From the NCBI GenBank assembly GCA_028278105.1, contig JANQEX010000030.1:1-53526 (forward strand): a DNA stretch of 53,526 nt, in the 5' to 3' direction. Shown in pieces: positions 22,904-32,246 of this stretch. Under the pieces are notes generated by a model. The model worked only from the letters and a program-made list of their open reading frames with translations. It did no database searches and had not been told where the DNA came from. Origin of the DNA: Alphaproteobacteria bacterium. Its GTDB lineage: Bacteria > Pseudomonadota > Alphaproteobacteria > UBA9219 > RGZA01. The position numbers were made by a program, and so were the translations under genes. Position 1 is the first letter of the stretch; each line of letters begins with the position of its first letter.

Positions 22904-23926
22904 ATGTCGCTGATGTTGCAGAAAAACTGGAAACAGCTCATTCAGGCCAACAAGCGGATCAACACCGGCGACGACGCCGCGCGCGGCGCCACGCTCATGG
23001 CCGAGCCGCTGGAGCGCGGCTTTGGCACCACGCTCGGCAACGCGCTGCGCCGCGTGCTTTTGTCGTCCCTGCAGGGCGCGGCCGTCACCGCCATCCAGAT
23101 CGACGGCGTCTTGCATGAATTCTCTTCCATTCCCGGCGTGCGGGAAGACGTCACCGACATCGTGCTGAACGTGAAGGCCCTGGCGCTGCGCATGCACAGC
23201 GAAGGCCCGCGCCGGATGCGTCTTGCGGCCGAAGGTCCCGGCGAGGTGAAGGCCGGCGCCATCCAGACCGGCGCCGACATCGACATCCTCAACCCCGATC
23301 TGGTCCTGTGCACGCTGGATGCCGGCGCGCATCTGTCCATGGAGTTCACGGTGGAAACCGGCAAGGGCTATGTGCCGGCGTCCCAGAACCGCAAGGAAGA
23401 CAGTCCCATCGGCCTTATTCCGATTGACGCCCTGTATTCGCCGGTGCGCAAGGTGTCTTTCCGCGTCGAAAACAGCCGCGTCGGCCAGGTGACCGACTAC
23501 GACAAGCTGTCGCTGCAGGTCGAGACCAACGGCACCATCCCGCCGGAGGACGCCGTGGCCATCGCCGCGCGCATCCTGCAAGACCAGTTGCAACTCTTCA
23601 TCAATTTCGAGGAGCCGAAGGCGCATATCGCGGAATCGCCGCGCGACGAGTTCCCCTTCAACAAGAACCTGCTGCGCCGCGTGGACGAACTGGAGCTTTC
23701 GGTGCGCTCGGCCAACTGCCTCAAGAACGACAACATCATCTATATCGGCGACCTGGTGCAGAAAACGGAAGCCGAGATGCTCCGCACCCCCAATTTCGGC
23801 CGCAAGAGCCTCAACGAGATCAAGGAAGTCCTGGCGCAAATGGGCCTGACCCTTGGGATGGAAGTCTCCGGCTGGCCGCCGGAAAATATCGACGAGCTTT
23901 TGAAAAAGATGGAGGAACCGTTTTAA
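22904..23926 (+). CDS. rpoA: DNA-directed RNA polymerase subunit alpha
   Basis: [14 protein letters not shown]...[31 protein letters not shown]...[14 protein letters not shown]. Confidence 0.98.
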   Translation: MSLMLQKNWKQLIQANKRINTGDDAARGATLMAEPLERGFGTTLGNALRRVLLSSLQGAAVTAIQIDGVLHEFSSIPGVREDVTDIVLNVKALALRMHSEGPRRMRLAAEGPGEVKAGAIQTGADIDILNPDLVLCTLDAGAHLSMEFTVETGKGYVPASQNRKEDSPIGLIPIDALYSPVRKVSFRVENSRVGQVTDYDKLSLQVETNGTIPPEDAVAIAARILQDQLQLFINFEEPKAHIAESPRDEFPFNKNLLRRVDELELSVRSANCLKNDNIIYIGDLVQKTEAEMLRTPNFGRKSLNEIKEVLAQMGLTLGMEVSGWPPENIDELLKKMEEPF

Positions 23927-23998
23927 GGTTCGAAGGCACGAAGGTGCGCAGGTTCGCAGTTTCTTCGAACCTCCGAACCTTCGAACCTCCGAACCTTC
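23926..23998. repeat. Word-array hairpin, family E, between rpoA and rplQ
   Basis: aaggttcgaaggcacgaaggtgcgcaggttcgcag ... cttcgaacctccgaaccttcgaacctccgaacctt. Confidence 0.85.
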
Positions 23999-24012
23999 CC
24001 GGTTAGATTCAA

Positions 24013-24447
24013 ATGCGTCACCATAAAGCCAACCGCAAGCTCGGCGTCACCTCCAGCCACCGCAAGGCCATGTTCCGCAACATGGCGGTGGCGCTTTTGA
24101 AGCACGAGCAGATTTCCACCACCCTGTCCAAGGCCAAGGAGTTGAAGCCGGTGGTGGAAAAGCTGATCACGCTTGGCAAAAAGGGCGGCCTTGCCCGCCG
24201 CCGCCTGGCCTTCGCCGAACTGCGCGACGCCGGGATTGTCGCCAAGCTGTTTGGCCCTCTGGCCGCGCGCTATGCGACGCGCGCGGGCGGCTATGCCCGT
24301 GTGCTGAAATCAGGTTTCCGCGCGGGCGACGCGGCGGCGACCGCCGTCATCGAGCTGATGGACCGCGACGCGGACGCCAAGGGCAAGGACAGCGGCCCGG
24401 AAAAAACCAAAACCGCCGAAGACGCCGATGCCACGCAAGCGGCCTGA
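24013..24447 (+). CDS. rplQ: 50S ribosomal protein L17
   Basis: [58 protein letters not shown]. Confidence 0.98.
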   Translation: MRHHKANRKLGVTSSHRKAMFRNMAVALLKHEQISTTLSKAKELKPVVEKLITLGKKGGLARRRLAFAELRDAGIVAKLFGPLAARYATRAGGYARVLKSGFRAGDAAATAVIELMDRDADAKGKDSGPEKTKTAEDADATQAA

Positions 24448-24460
24448 TCCGCCTTTTCCC

Positions 24461-24787
24461 ATGCGCCCTGCCATGGCGGGGGGCCTGCCGTTTTTTGTCC
24501 TGTTTGCCTTTATTGTTTTGCCGGTCTCGCCGCTTCCGGCGCAGCGCGATTTTGCGCATGACGACGCCTACACCGCCAACGAGCTTTGCATCAAATCCTG
24601 CAACCGCGGCCATGATATCTGCATGGAATCGAGCAGCGCGCGGCTGGAAAATTACGGCGAGCCGCGCCATGTGGTCGGCGCGGCGGCCGCCTGCGACCGC
24701 GCGCTGCGCGCTTGCCTGCGCCGCTGCGCCACGACCCTGCCGGACGGGCACCCCACGGCGCCCGGCCGGGCCGGGTCCTCGCCCTGA
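24461..24787 (+). CDS. Small exported Cys-rich protein, unknown function
   Basis: Signal peptide LPFFVLFAFIVLPVSPLPAQ; CX3CX6C ... CX6CX3C cysteines. Start could be 24428. Confidence 0.6.
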   Translation: MRPAMAGGLPFFVLFAFIVLPVSPLPAQRDFAHDDAYTANELCIKSCNRGHDICMESSSARLENYGEPRHVVGAAAACDRALRACLRRCATTLPDGHPTAPGRAGSSP

Positions 24788-24811
24788 CGGGCTTTTCCGG
24801 GCGGGAGCGTC

Positions 24812-25132
24812 ATGGCCTGGCTTTATCTTCTTTGCGGCGGGTTTTTCGAGATCGGCTGGGTGGGCCTGTTGAAGGTCCATGGCCTTCATGTGTCGCGGCC
24901 GTTTCTTTCGGGGTTGACGATCCTGCTGATGCTGGTTTCGCCCCTTTTCCTTAATCTTGCGCTTAAAACCCTTCCGATAAACATCGGCTATGCGGCTTTC
25001 GTGGGCATCAATGCCGTGATGGTCCTGATCGGAAGCTTTGTCATTTTCCGTGAAACGCTCAGCCTGCCGCAGTTTCTGTGCGTGGCGATGATCGTGGGCG
25101 GCGTGGTGGGCCTGAGGCTTCTGGAAGGCTGA
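24812..25132 (+). CDS. SMR-family small multidrug/guanidinium-type transporter
   Basis: MAWLYLLCGGFFEIGWVGLLK...INIGYAAFVGINAVMVLIGSFVIFRE; four TM segments. Confidence 0.87.
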   Translation: MAWLYLLCGGFFEIGWVGLLKVHGLHVSRPFLSGLTILLMLVSPLFLNLALKTLPINIGYAAFVGINAVMVLIGSFVIFRETLSLPQFLCVAMIVGGVVGLRLLEG

Positions 25133-25297
25133 AAGAGGCTTGCCGTATGGCATAAGCCTTTGCACCCTTTGTTTGCGCTGCTGACGGTGGCGTTGAGGGT
25201 GATCGCGCCGCTTTTTCCGAAACTTGGCTTGAAAATTCTTCAAAAAACGATGAAAAACAAATAGTTGAGAAGTTGATGGCTTTAATAATATGTCAAG

Positions 25298-25327
25298 TTG
25301 ACAGGTGTAGTATACATACCATATTAA
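25298..25327 (+). promoter_or_regulatory. Candidate TA-operon promoter/operator (TTGACA-N17-ATATTA, partly palindromic spacer)
   Basis: tgtcaagttgacaggtgtagtatacataccatattaat just upstream of 25335. Confidence 0.6.
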
Positions 25328-25334
25328 TAGGCGG

Positions 25335-25658
25335 ATGGCAGAGATCATCCGTTTTCCAGAATCAGCCCGAAAAGGGCCGACGGCCCAGGAACTGGCCGAG
25401 AAGGTACGGGGCTTACTGGAAAGGGATTCCGGGAATATGAAATTCGAGCATCCTCATTTTCAAGAGCGTCTTGAAAAAAGAAACGTGAGCATGAGGCAAG
25501 TGCTGGATGTGATTAAAAATGGAGAACCGGTCGGGGGGCCGAAGCTGGATCAATGGGGAGACTGGAGAATAAAGCTTTACAGAAAGACTGCGGGGAGGAA
25601 AGTGCAGGTGGTGGTCGCTGTTAAGGAAAATCACTTTGACCTGGTCACGGTGATTTAG
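25335..25658 (+). CDS. DUF4258-like protein, putative toxin of a TA pair
   Basis: FEHPHFQERLEKRNVSMRQVLDVIKNGEPVGGP...GDWRIKLYRKTAGRKVQVVVAVKENHFDLVTVI. Confidence 0.7.
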   Translation: MAEIIRFPESARKGPTAQELAEKVRGLLERDSGNMKFEHPHFQERLEKRNVSMRQVLDVIKNGEPVGGPKLDQWGDWRIKLYRKTAGRKVQVVVAVKENHFDLVTVI

Positions 25659-25667
25659 GAGGGAGCC

Positions 25668-26114
25668 ATGACAGCAAACGAAAAAGCATATCGCTACAGG
25701 GAATGCGGGCTGGACAATGTCTACCTGCAAAATGGCTTCGAGATTGTTGGCAACAAGGTGTCCATCAAGAACATCGAGGACCTTCATGATGCCATCGGCC
25801 GTTTTCTTGTGGAACATAAAAAGGATTTAACCGGAAAAGAGCTGCGCTTTTTGCGGCATGAGATGCTCATGTCGCAAGCGACCCTGGCCTATTTTCTGGG
25901 CGTGGGATGGCAGTCGGTAAATCGATGGGAAAACGGCAGAACCAGGTTCCCCAAAGCTGCGGAAGCCTTAATGCGCCTTCTCTATAGGGAGCATCGGAAT
26001 GAGGGAAGCGAGATCAAGAAGTCTTTGAAAACAATCGCGGACCTGGAAGATCAGTTGTCACGGAAGCTGACAATGAGCAAAACCCCGAAAGGATGGCAAC
26101 CTTTGGCGGCTTAG
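25668..26114 (+). CDS. MqsA-like XRE/HTH antitoxin-type regulator
   Basis: YRECGLDNVYLQNGFE; HTH RFLRHEMLMSQATLAYFLGVGWQSVNRWENGR. Confidence 0.75.
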   Translation: MTANEKAYRYRECGLDNVYLQNGFEIVGNKVSIKNIEDLHDAIGRFLVEHKKDLTGKELRFLRHEMLMSQATLAYFLGVGWQSVNRWENGRTRFPKAAEALMRLLYREHRNEGSEIKKSLKTIADLEDQLSRKLTMSKTPKGWQPLAA

Positions 26115-26233
26115 ATGGCTCTGGAGAGTTGAAAAGCAATAAATCCGTTTAACCTGTTGTCGGGGACTTGCAGGCTGTGCCGTGGGGCGCAAAATGACGG
26201 AGTCTCGCCATTTTTTCCTGCCATAAAAAGCTC

Positions 26234-27643
26234 ATGGGATTCCCGCCGAAAACTTTCCTTCTGCTTCTGGCGCTTCTATGGATGGCGGCGCCGGCCCATG
26301 CGCAGGAGGCAGCGCCGAAAAGCCGGGCGGAGATCGCGCTCAGCTTCGCGCCGGTCGTCAAAAAGGTTTCGCCGGCCGTCGTCAATATCTACACCCGCGC
26401 CACGGTGCGGCGGGTCCGGTCGCCTTTCATGGATGATCCGTTGTTCCGCCATTTCTTCGGCGACGCCTTTCCGGGCGGACTCACGCGCGAGCGGGCGCAG
26501 CATTCGCTGGGCTCCGGCGTGATCGTCAGCGCGGACGGCGAGGTGGTCACCAACAACCATCTGGTCGAAGGCTCGCAAAAGGTGACGGTGGCGCTCGCCG
26601 ACCGGCGCGAATTCGAGGCCGAGGTGGTGTCCGCCGATCCCCGCACCGACATCGCCATTTTGCGCATGAACGCGCCCGGCGTGCGCTTCCCGAAGCTTGA
26701 CCTGGCCGATTCCGACGCGGTGGCGGTGGGCGATCTGTGCCTGGCCGTAGGGAATCCCTTCGGCGTCGGGCAGACGGTCAGCCTTGGCATTGTCTCGGCG
26801 GTGGCGCGCGCGGCGGCGGTGCATGCGGGCGACGTGAATTACTTCATCCAGACCGACGCCGCCATCAATCCCGGCAATTCGGGCGGCGCGCTGGTCTCGG
26901 CCGGAGGAAAGCTGATCGGCGTGCCCTCGGCCATTTATTCGCGCGATGGCGGCTCCATCGGCATCGGCTTTGCCATTCCCTCCAACCTGGTGCGGGCGGT
27001 GCTGGCCTCGGTGGGCAAGGAAGGGCGCGTCGTGCGCGGCTGGACCGGCATCGCGGCGCAGACGCTGACATCCGGCCTTGCCCGCTCCATCGGCATGTCC
27101 CGGCCCGGCGGGGTGATCGTGAAAAAGCTGCATCCCGCCTCGCCCGCGAAAGAAGCGGGCCTGCGGCCGGGCGACGTGATCCTTGCCGTCAACGATCATT
27201 CCATTGACGACCGCGAGGCTTTCCTGTTCCGCCAGGCCACGGCCTCGGTCGGCACGGAGATGAACCTGCGCATCTGGCGCGAGAACGGCGAAGACGAAAT
27301 CTATTTCCGCCTGATTGCCGCGCCCGAAAATCCGCCCCGGCGCGAGCGCCTGTTGCAGGGCCGCCAGCCCTTGGCGGGGGTGCATGTGGCCAACCTGTCG
27401 CCGGCTCTCGCGCAGGAGCTGGGGCTGGAGGATGATTCCAGCGGCGTGATCGTGCTGAAGGTTGACCGGCCCAGCCCCGCCGCGGCGCTTGGCGTGCGGC
27501 GCGGCGACCTTGTGCTGGAAGTCAACGGCAAGCGCGTGACCAGCGTGGCGCGGCTTGAAGGGCTGATCGCGCCTTCCGCCAGGGGTTGGCGCATCACCCT
27601 TGCGCGCCGGGGCGCCGCCATCACCGTCGTGGTGGGACCGTGA
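26234..27643 (+). CDS. DegP/HtrA-type periplasmic serine protease with two PDZ domains
   Basis: Signal peptide; VTNNHLVEGS, ADPRTDIAILR, NPGNSGGALVSAGGKLIG. Confidence 0.93.
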   Translation: MGFPPKTFLLLLALLWMAAPAHAQEAAPKSRAEIALSFAPVVKKVSPAVVNIYTRATVRRVRSPFMDDPLFRHFFGDAFPGGLTRERAQHSLGSGVIVSADGEVVTNNHLVEGSQKVTVALADRREFEAEVVSADPRTDIAILRMNAPGVRFPKLDLADSDAVAVGDLCLAVGNPFGVGQTVSLGIVSAVARAAAVHAGDVNYFIQTDAAINPGNSGGALVSAGGKLIGVPSAIYSRDGGSIGIGFAIPSNLVRAVLASVGKEGRVVRGWTGIAAQTLTSGLARSIGMSRPGGVIVKKLHPASPAKEAGLRPGDVILAVNDHSIDDREAFLFRQATASVGTEMNLRIWRENGEDEIYFRLIAAPENPPRRERLLQGRQPLAGVHVANLSPALAQELGLEDDSSGVIVLKVDRPSPAAALGVRRGDLVLEVNGKRVTSVARLEGLIAPSARGWRITLARRGAAITVVVGP

Positions 27644-28938
27644 GCACCCTGTTTTCGGCCCAGGCCCCCCGCCCGCTCGCCGACCGGCTGCGGCCGGAAA
27701 GGCTGGAAGAGGTGGTGGGCCAGGACCATCTTTTAAAGGACGATGGCCCCATCGCCCGCATGGTGGCGGCGGGCCGCCTGGCCTCGCTTATTTTCTGGGG
27801 ACCGCCCGGCAGCGGCAAGACGACGCTGGCGCGGCTTCTGGGCGAAGCGGCCGGCCTGACCTTCGAGCCGGTTTCGGCCGTGGCTTCGGGCGTGGCGGAG
27901 TTGCGCCGCGTGTTCGAAGCGGCGTCAAGACGCCGCGAGGCCGGGCGGGGCACGCTGCTGTTTGTTGATGAAATCCACCGTTTCAACCGCGCCCAGCAGG
28001 ACGCCTTTCTGCCCCATGTGGAAAGCGGCGTGGTGACGCTGGTGGGGGCCACCACCGAAAATCCTTCGTTCGAGATCAATGGGGCTCTTTTGTCGCGTTG
28101 CCAGGTCCTGGTGCTGAACCGGCTGGAGGACGCCGCGCTGGAAATCCTTTTGAAGCGGGCGGAGGAGGATGCGGGCAAGCCCCTGCCGCTGGAGAGTGAG
28201 GCGCGCGCCGCGCTGAAAGCCCTGGCCGATGGCGACGGGCGCTATCTTCTTGCGCTGTGCGAGGATTTGCTCTCCTCGCCGCCGCCGGAGCCTCTGGATT
28301 CCAGGGGCCTTGCGGCGCGCATGCAAAAGCGCGCCCCGCTTTACGACAAGGCGCAGGAAAGCCATTACAATCTTGTCAGCGCCCTGCACAAGGCCCTGCG
28401 CGGCAGCGACGTGGACGGCGCGCTGTACTGGTTCGCGCGCATGATCGCGGGCGGCGAGGACCCGCATTACATCGCCCGGCGCATGCTGCGTTTTGCCAGC
28501 GAGGATGTGGGCATGGCCGATCCCGGCATCGTTGTGCGCACCCTGGCCGCCTGGCAGGGCTATGAGCGCCTCGGCGCGCCGGAAGGGGAGTTGCTGCTGG
28601 CGCAAAGCGTGGTCGATCTGGCCCGCGCGCCGAAATCAAACGCCTGCTATGCGGCCTATGGCGCGGCCATGCGCGCCGCGAAGGAAAGCGGCTCGCTGAT
28701 GCCGCCGCGCCACGCGGTCAACGCGCCCACGCGGCTGATGGCCGAAATGGGCTATGCGGAAGGCTATGAATATGACCACGATGCCGCGGAGGGCTTTGCC
28801 GGCCTGTCCTACTTTCCCGAAGGCATGCGGCGGCGGCAATTCTACCGCCCCACGGACCGGGGACGGGAGAAAGAGATCGGGGCCTATCTGGAATATTTGG
28901 AGGAGATAAGGAGGGGAAGAGGGAAAAGTGAAGAGTGA
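27640..28938 (+). CDS. rarA: Replication-associated recombination protein RarA (MgsA) AAA+ ATPase
   Basis: FWGPPGSGKTTLARLL, LFVDEIHRFNRAQQDAFLPHVE, GATTENPSFEINGALLSRCQV; GTG start overlapping the upstream stop; 3' end lies in a GTGAARR array. Confidence 0.95.
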   Translation: MSTLFSAQAPRPLADRLRPERLEEVVGQDHLLKDDGPIARMVAAGRLASLIFWGPPGSGKTTLARLLGEAAGLTFEPVSAVASGVAELRRVFEAASRRREAGRGTLLFVDEIHRFNRAQQDAFLPHVESGVVTLVGATTENPSFEINGALLSRCQVLVLNRLEDAALEILLKRAEEDAGKPLPLESEARAALKALADGDGRYLLALCEDLLSSPPPEPLDSRGLAARMQKRAPLYDKAQESHYNLVSALHKALRGSDVDGALYWFARMIAGGEDPHYIARRMLRFASEDVGMADPGIVVRTLAAWQGYERLGAPEGELLLAQSVVDLARAPKSNACYAAYGAAMRAAKESGSLMPPRHAVNAPTRLMAEMGYAEGYEYDHDAAEGFAGLSYFPEGMRRRQFYRPTDRGREKEIGAYLEYLEEIRRGRGKSEE

Positions 28939-29560
28939 AGGGTGAAGGGTGAAAAAAGCGTCATCCCGGACATCGCCGCAGGCGATGATCCGGGACCTCT
29001 TCCCCATAGTGGCCTGAGATTCCGGGTCATGGCTCGTGCCCGCTCGCCATGCCCGGAATGACGGCTTTGGAGGAGCGGAAAGTGAAGGGTGAAGGGTGAA
29101 AAAAATGGGCGTCATCCTGGAAAACGCGCGAAGCGCGTTTATCCAGGACCTCTTTCCCTTAAAAGCACAAGATTCCGGGTCATGGCTCGCGCCCGCTCGC
29201 CATGCCCGGAATGACGGCTTTGGAGGAGCGGAAAGTGAAGGGTGAAGAGTGAAAAAAATGGGCGTCATCCCGGACATCGCCGCAGGCGATGATCCGGGAC
29301 CTCTTCCCCATAGTGGCAAAAGATTCCGGGTCATGGCTCGCCTCTGCTCGCCATGCCCGGAATGACGGCTTTGGGGGAGTGAAAAGTGAAGGGTGAAGAG
29401 TGAAAAAAATGGGCGTCATCCCGGACATCGCCGCAGGCGGTTATCCGGGACCTCTTTTCCATAGTGGCAAAAGATTCCGGGTCATGGCTCGCATCCGCTC
29501 GCCATGCCCGGAATGACGGTCTTTTTTCACTTTTCACCCTTCACTCTTCACTTTTCACTG
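28926..29560. repeat. Composite array: four ~151-bp units, each with two palindromes plus a GTGAARR word run; inverted word array caps the right end
   Basis: gcgtcatcc landmarks at 28960, 29111, 29264, 29415 (spacing 151, 153, 151); right end ttttttcacttttcacccttcactcttcacttttcac. Confidence 0.93.
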
Positions 29561-29586
29561 TCCTTTGTTCCCTCTAGACTGCCCCC

Positions 29587-31149
29587 ATGAAAAACAAAGG
29601 CGGCATCGTTATCATCGGCGCGGGCATCGGGGGGCTGGCAACGGCTCTCAGGCTTGCGCCCATGCCGGTCACGCTCGTGGCCGGCGCGCCGATGGGCCAG
29701 AACAATTCAAGCTCCTGGGCGCAGGGCGGCATCGCCGCCGCCCTTGGCAAGGGCGACAGCGCCGAAGCCCATGCCGAAGACACGATTGCCGCCGGCGGCG
29801 GGCTCGTGGATCGCGCGCGCGCCCTGCATCTGGCGCGGAACGGAAAAAGGCAGATCGACTGGCTGACGGAACTGGGCGCGCCTTTTGACCGGGACGATCA
29901 GGGCAATCCCGTCCTGGGGCGCGAGGCGGCGCACCGGGTCAACCGCATCGTCCACGCGGATGGCGACGGCACCGGCGCGGTGGTGATGAATACCCTTATC
30001 CGCCATGCCCGCGCCACGCCCTCCATCGATTTTCTTCCCGGCTGGCAGGCGCTGGATCTTGACGTGGCGGAGGGGCGCGCGCGGGCGGTGATTCTGGCGG
30101 GCCCCAAGAAATTCGCCCGCCTGCCCTGCACGGCCATCGTGCTGGCCACCGGCGGTCTGGGACAGCTTTTTTCCTGCACCACCAACCCGCCGGCGGCCTG
30201 TGGCGACGGGCTGGCGATGGCGGTCCGCGCGGGCGCCCGCCTTGCCGACCTGGAATTCGTGCAGTTTCATCCGACCGCCCTTGCCACGGGCCGCGATCCC
30301 TTGCCCTTGCTGACCGAGGCGTTGCGCGGCGACGGCGCGGCGCTGGTCAATGCCGAGGGCGAACGCTTCATGGAAGGCGAGCATGCGCAGGCCGAGCTGG
30401 CGCCGCGCGACGTGGTCGCCCGCGCCATCTGGCGCCAGTTGCAGGAAGGCCGGAAGCCGGCGCTGGACACCCGTGAAATCTTTCGCAAGAAGCGGAACCG
30501 TTTCCCCCTGATCCGCGCCATTTGCGTTGAAGCGGGGTTTGATCCCGCGCAGGATCTTCTGCCCGTAGCCCCCGCCGCGCATTACGCCATGGGCGGCGTG
30601 GCGGTCGATGAAAAAGGCCGCGGCAGTCTTGACGGGCTTTATGCCTGCGGCGAGGTGGCCTGTACCTTCGTGCATGGGGCCAACCGCCTGGCCAGCAATT
30701 CCCTGCTGGAGGCGCTGGTGTATGCCGAAGCCATCGCCGCCGATCTTGCGCAGGACGGGGCCGGCGCGCCAGCGGGTCTGGAAGACTGTCCCGGCCTGTC
30801 CCAGGGCATGGAAGCCGGAAAAGAGCCTATTCTTCGCGCCCAGCTCCGGCAGCTCATGTATGACCGCCTGGGCCTCGTGCGCGACGAGGAAGGCATGCGC
30901 GAGGCGCTCCGGCAACTGGCCGGGTTCGCGGGCGCGATTCCGCCGCGCACGCCCCTGGCCGCGCATGTGCTGGTGGCGTCGATGATCGCGCTTTCGGCGC
31001 TGCGGCGGCCGGAAAGCCGCGGCGCCCATTTCCGTCTCGACCATCCGAAACCGGAGGAAGAGGCGCGCCACAGTTTCTACACGCTTGATTCCTTCCGCGC
31101 CGCCGCGGCCGGGGAATTGGGCCGTCCCTGGCCCGGGGCCGGGATATGA
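29587..31149 (+). CDS. nadB: L-aspartate oxidase
   Basis: GGIVIIGAGIGGLATALRL, NNSSSWAQGGIAAALG, FVQFHPTAL, AAHYAMGGVAVDEKG, VHGANRLASNSLLEALVYA. Confidence 0.96.
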   Translation: MKNKGGIVIIGAGIGGLATALRLAPMPVTLVAGAPMGQNNSSSWAQGGIAAALGKGDSAEAHAEDTIAAGGGLVDRARALHLARNGKRQIDWLTELGAPFDRDDQGNPVLGREAAHRVNRIVHADGDGTGAVVMNTLIRHARATPSIDFLPGWQALDLDVAEGRARAVILAGPKKFARLPCTAIVLATGGLGQLFSCTTNPPAACGDGLAMAVRAGARLADLEFVQFHPTALATGRDPLPLLTEALRGDGAALVNAEGERFMEGEHAQAELAPRDVVARAIWRQLQEGRKPALDTREIFRKKRNRFPLIRAICVEAGFDPAQDLLPVAPAAHYAMGGVAVDEKGRGSLDGLYACGEVACTFVHGANRLASNSLLEALVYAEAIAADLAQDGAGAPAGLEDCPGLSQGMEAGKEPILRAQLRQLMYDRLGLVRDEEGMREALRQLAGFAGAIPPRTPLAAHVLVASMIALSALRRPESRGAHFRLDHPKPEEEARHSFYTLDSFRAAAAGELGRPWPGAGI

Positions 31150-32021
31150 GTGGCCGGAAAACGGATTTCCTGAGCCTGAATTCCAAAGACCTCCCGTCCG
31201 CCGAACTGGAAAAGATCGTTCGCGCCGCGCTTGCGGAAGACTGGGGCGCGCGGGGCGATATCACCAGCCGGGCGGCGGTCGATCCCGCCTCAAGCCGCGC
31301 GGCCCGTCTTGTCAGCCGCGCCGGAGGGGTGGTGTGCGGCCTGGAATGCGCGCGCCTTGCTTTTTTCCTGAGCGATCCGGCCCTTGTCTTCAAGGCCGAA
31401 AAAAAGGACGGCGACGCCGTCCGTCCCGGCGATGCCGTGGCGCGCGTTTCAGGGCCCGTCCCTGGCCTTTTGAAGGCCGAGCGCGTGGCGCTGAATTTCA
31501 TGACGCATCTTTCGGGCGTCGCGTCGCTGACCCGGAAATTCGTCGACGCCGTCGCGGGCACGGGGGCGGTGATCGTCTGCACGCGCAAGACCCTGCCGGG
31601 GCTGCGGGCCTTGCAGAAATACGCGGTGCGCATGGGAGGGGGCCTGAACCATCGTTTCACGCTGGATCAGTCGGTACTCATCAAGGACAACCACATCGCG
31701 GCTTCGGGAGGCATCGCCCAGGCCGTGGCGAAGGTCCGCGGTCTTCCCGGTTATGCGGGCCGCGTGGAGGTGGAATGCGACACGCGGGCGCAGGTGGAGG
31801 AAGCGCTTTCGGCGAAAGCCGATATCATCATGCTGGATAATTTTTCGCCGGACGAGGTAAGGGCGGCGGCGGCGCTTGCCGCCGGACGGGCGGTGATCGA
31901 GGTGTCGGGCGGCGTGACCCTTTCCAATGTCCGCGCCCATGCCGAGGCCGGGGCGGAGATGATCGCCGTCGGCGCGCTGACCCACAGCGCGCCGTCTCTT
32001 GACCTTGGCCTTGATTTTTAG
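31146..32021 (+). CDS. nadC: nicotinate-nucleotide pyrophosphorylase (carboxylating)
   Basis: ALAEDWGARGDITS, VALNFMTHLSGVASLTRKFVDAV, CTRKTLPGLRALQKYAVRMGGGLNHR, IKDNHIAASGG. Confidence 0.97.
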   Translation: MSGRKTDFLSLNSKDLPSAELEKIVRAALAEDWGARGDITSRAAVDPASSRAARLVSRAGGVVCGLECARLAFFLSDPALVFKAEKKDGDAVRPGDAVARVSGPVPGLLKAERVALNFMTHLSGVASLTRKFVDAVAGTGAVIVCTRKTLPGLRALQKYAVRMGGGLNHRFTLDQSVLIKDNHIAASGGIAQAVAKVRGLPGYAGRVEVECDTRAQVEEALSAKADIIMLDNFSPDEVRAAAALAAGRAVIEVSGGVTLSNVRAHAEAGAEMIAVGALTHSAPSLDLGLDF

Positions 32022-32246
32022 GGTAATTTTTCAAGGCAAGCATCATACCGGAATCGAACCGGTTTAAGGGATGTCGCCGAGTCGCGCCGGGTTTGCAACG
32101 CCGGAAAATATGCGGCGGCCATTCCAAAAAGGCGGCTCCCTGCTGTTAAGCGTTTGTCAACTTTAACGCTCCTTAATGATTCATTGCCGTAACAGGATTG
32201 CGAATCAGCCCGGCGGCTGAGGCGCGTCTTATCCCAGGTCGCTGCA

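Noticed and set aside
28636-29537. Minus-strand ORFs across the 151-bp array (SFRAWRAG.SHDPES...)
   Set aside because: Translated palindromic repeats, no genuine protein features.
28926-29560. CRISPR array
   Set aside because: Only four units of ~151 bp with repeated content throughout; no short constant repeat with unique 30-40 nt spacers, no cas genes.
32037-32110. Complete minus-strand tRNA
   Set aside because: T-arm is perfect but D-arm, anticodon arm and acceptor do not fold canonically; kept only as a T-arm-like finding.
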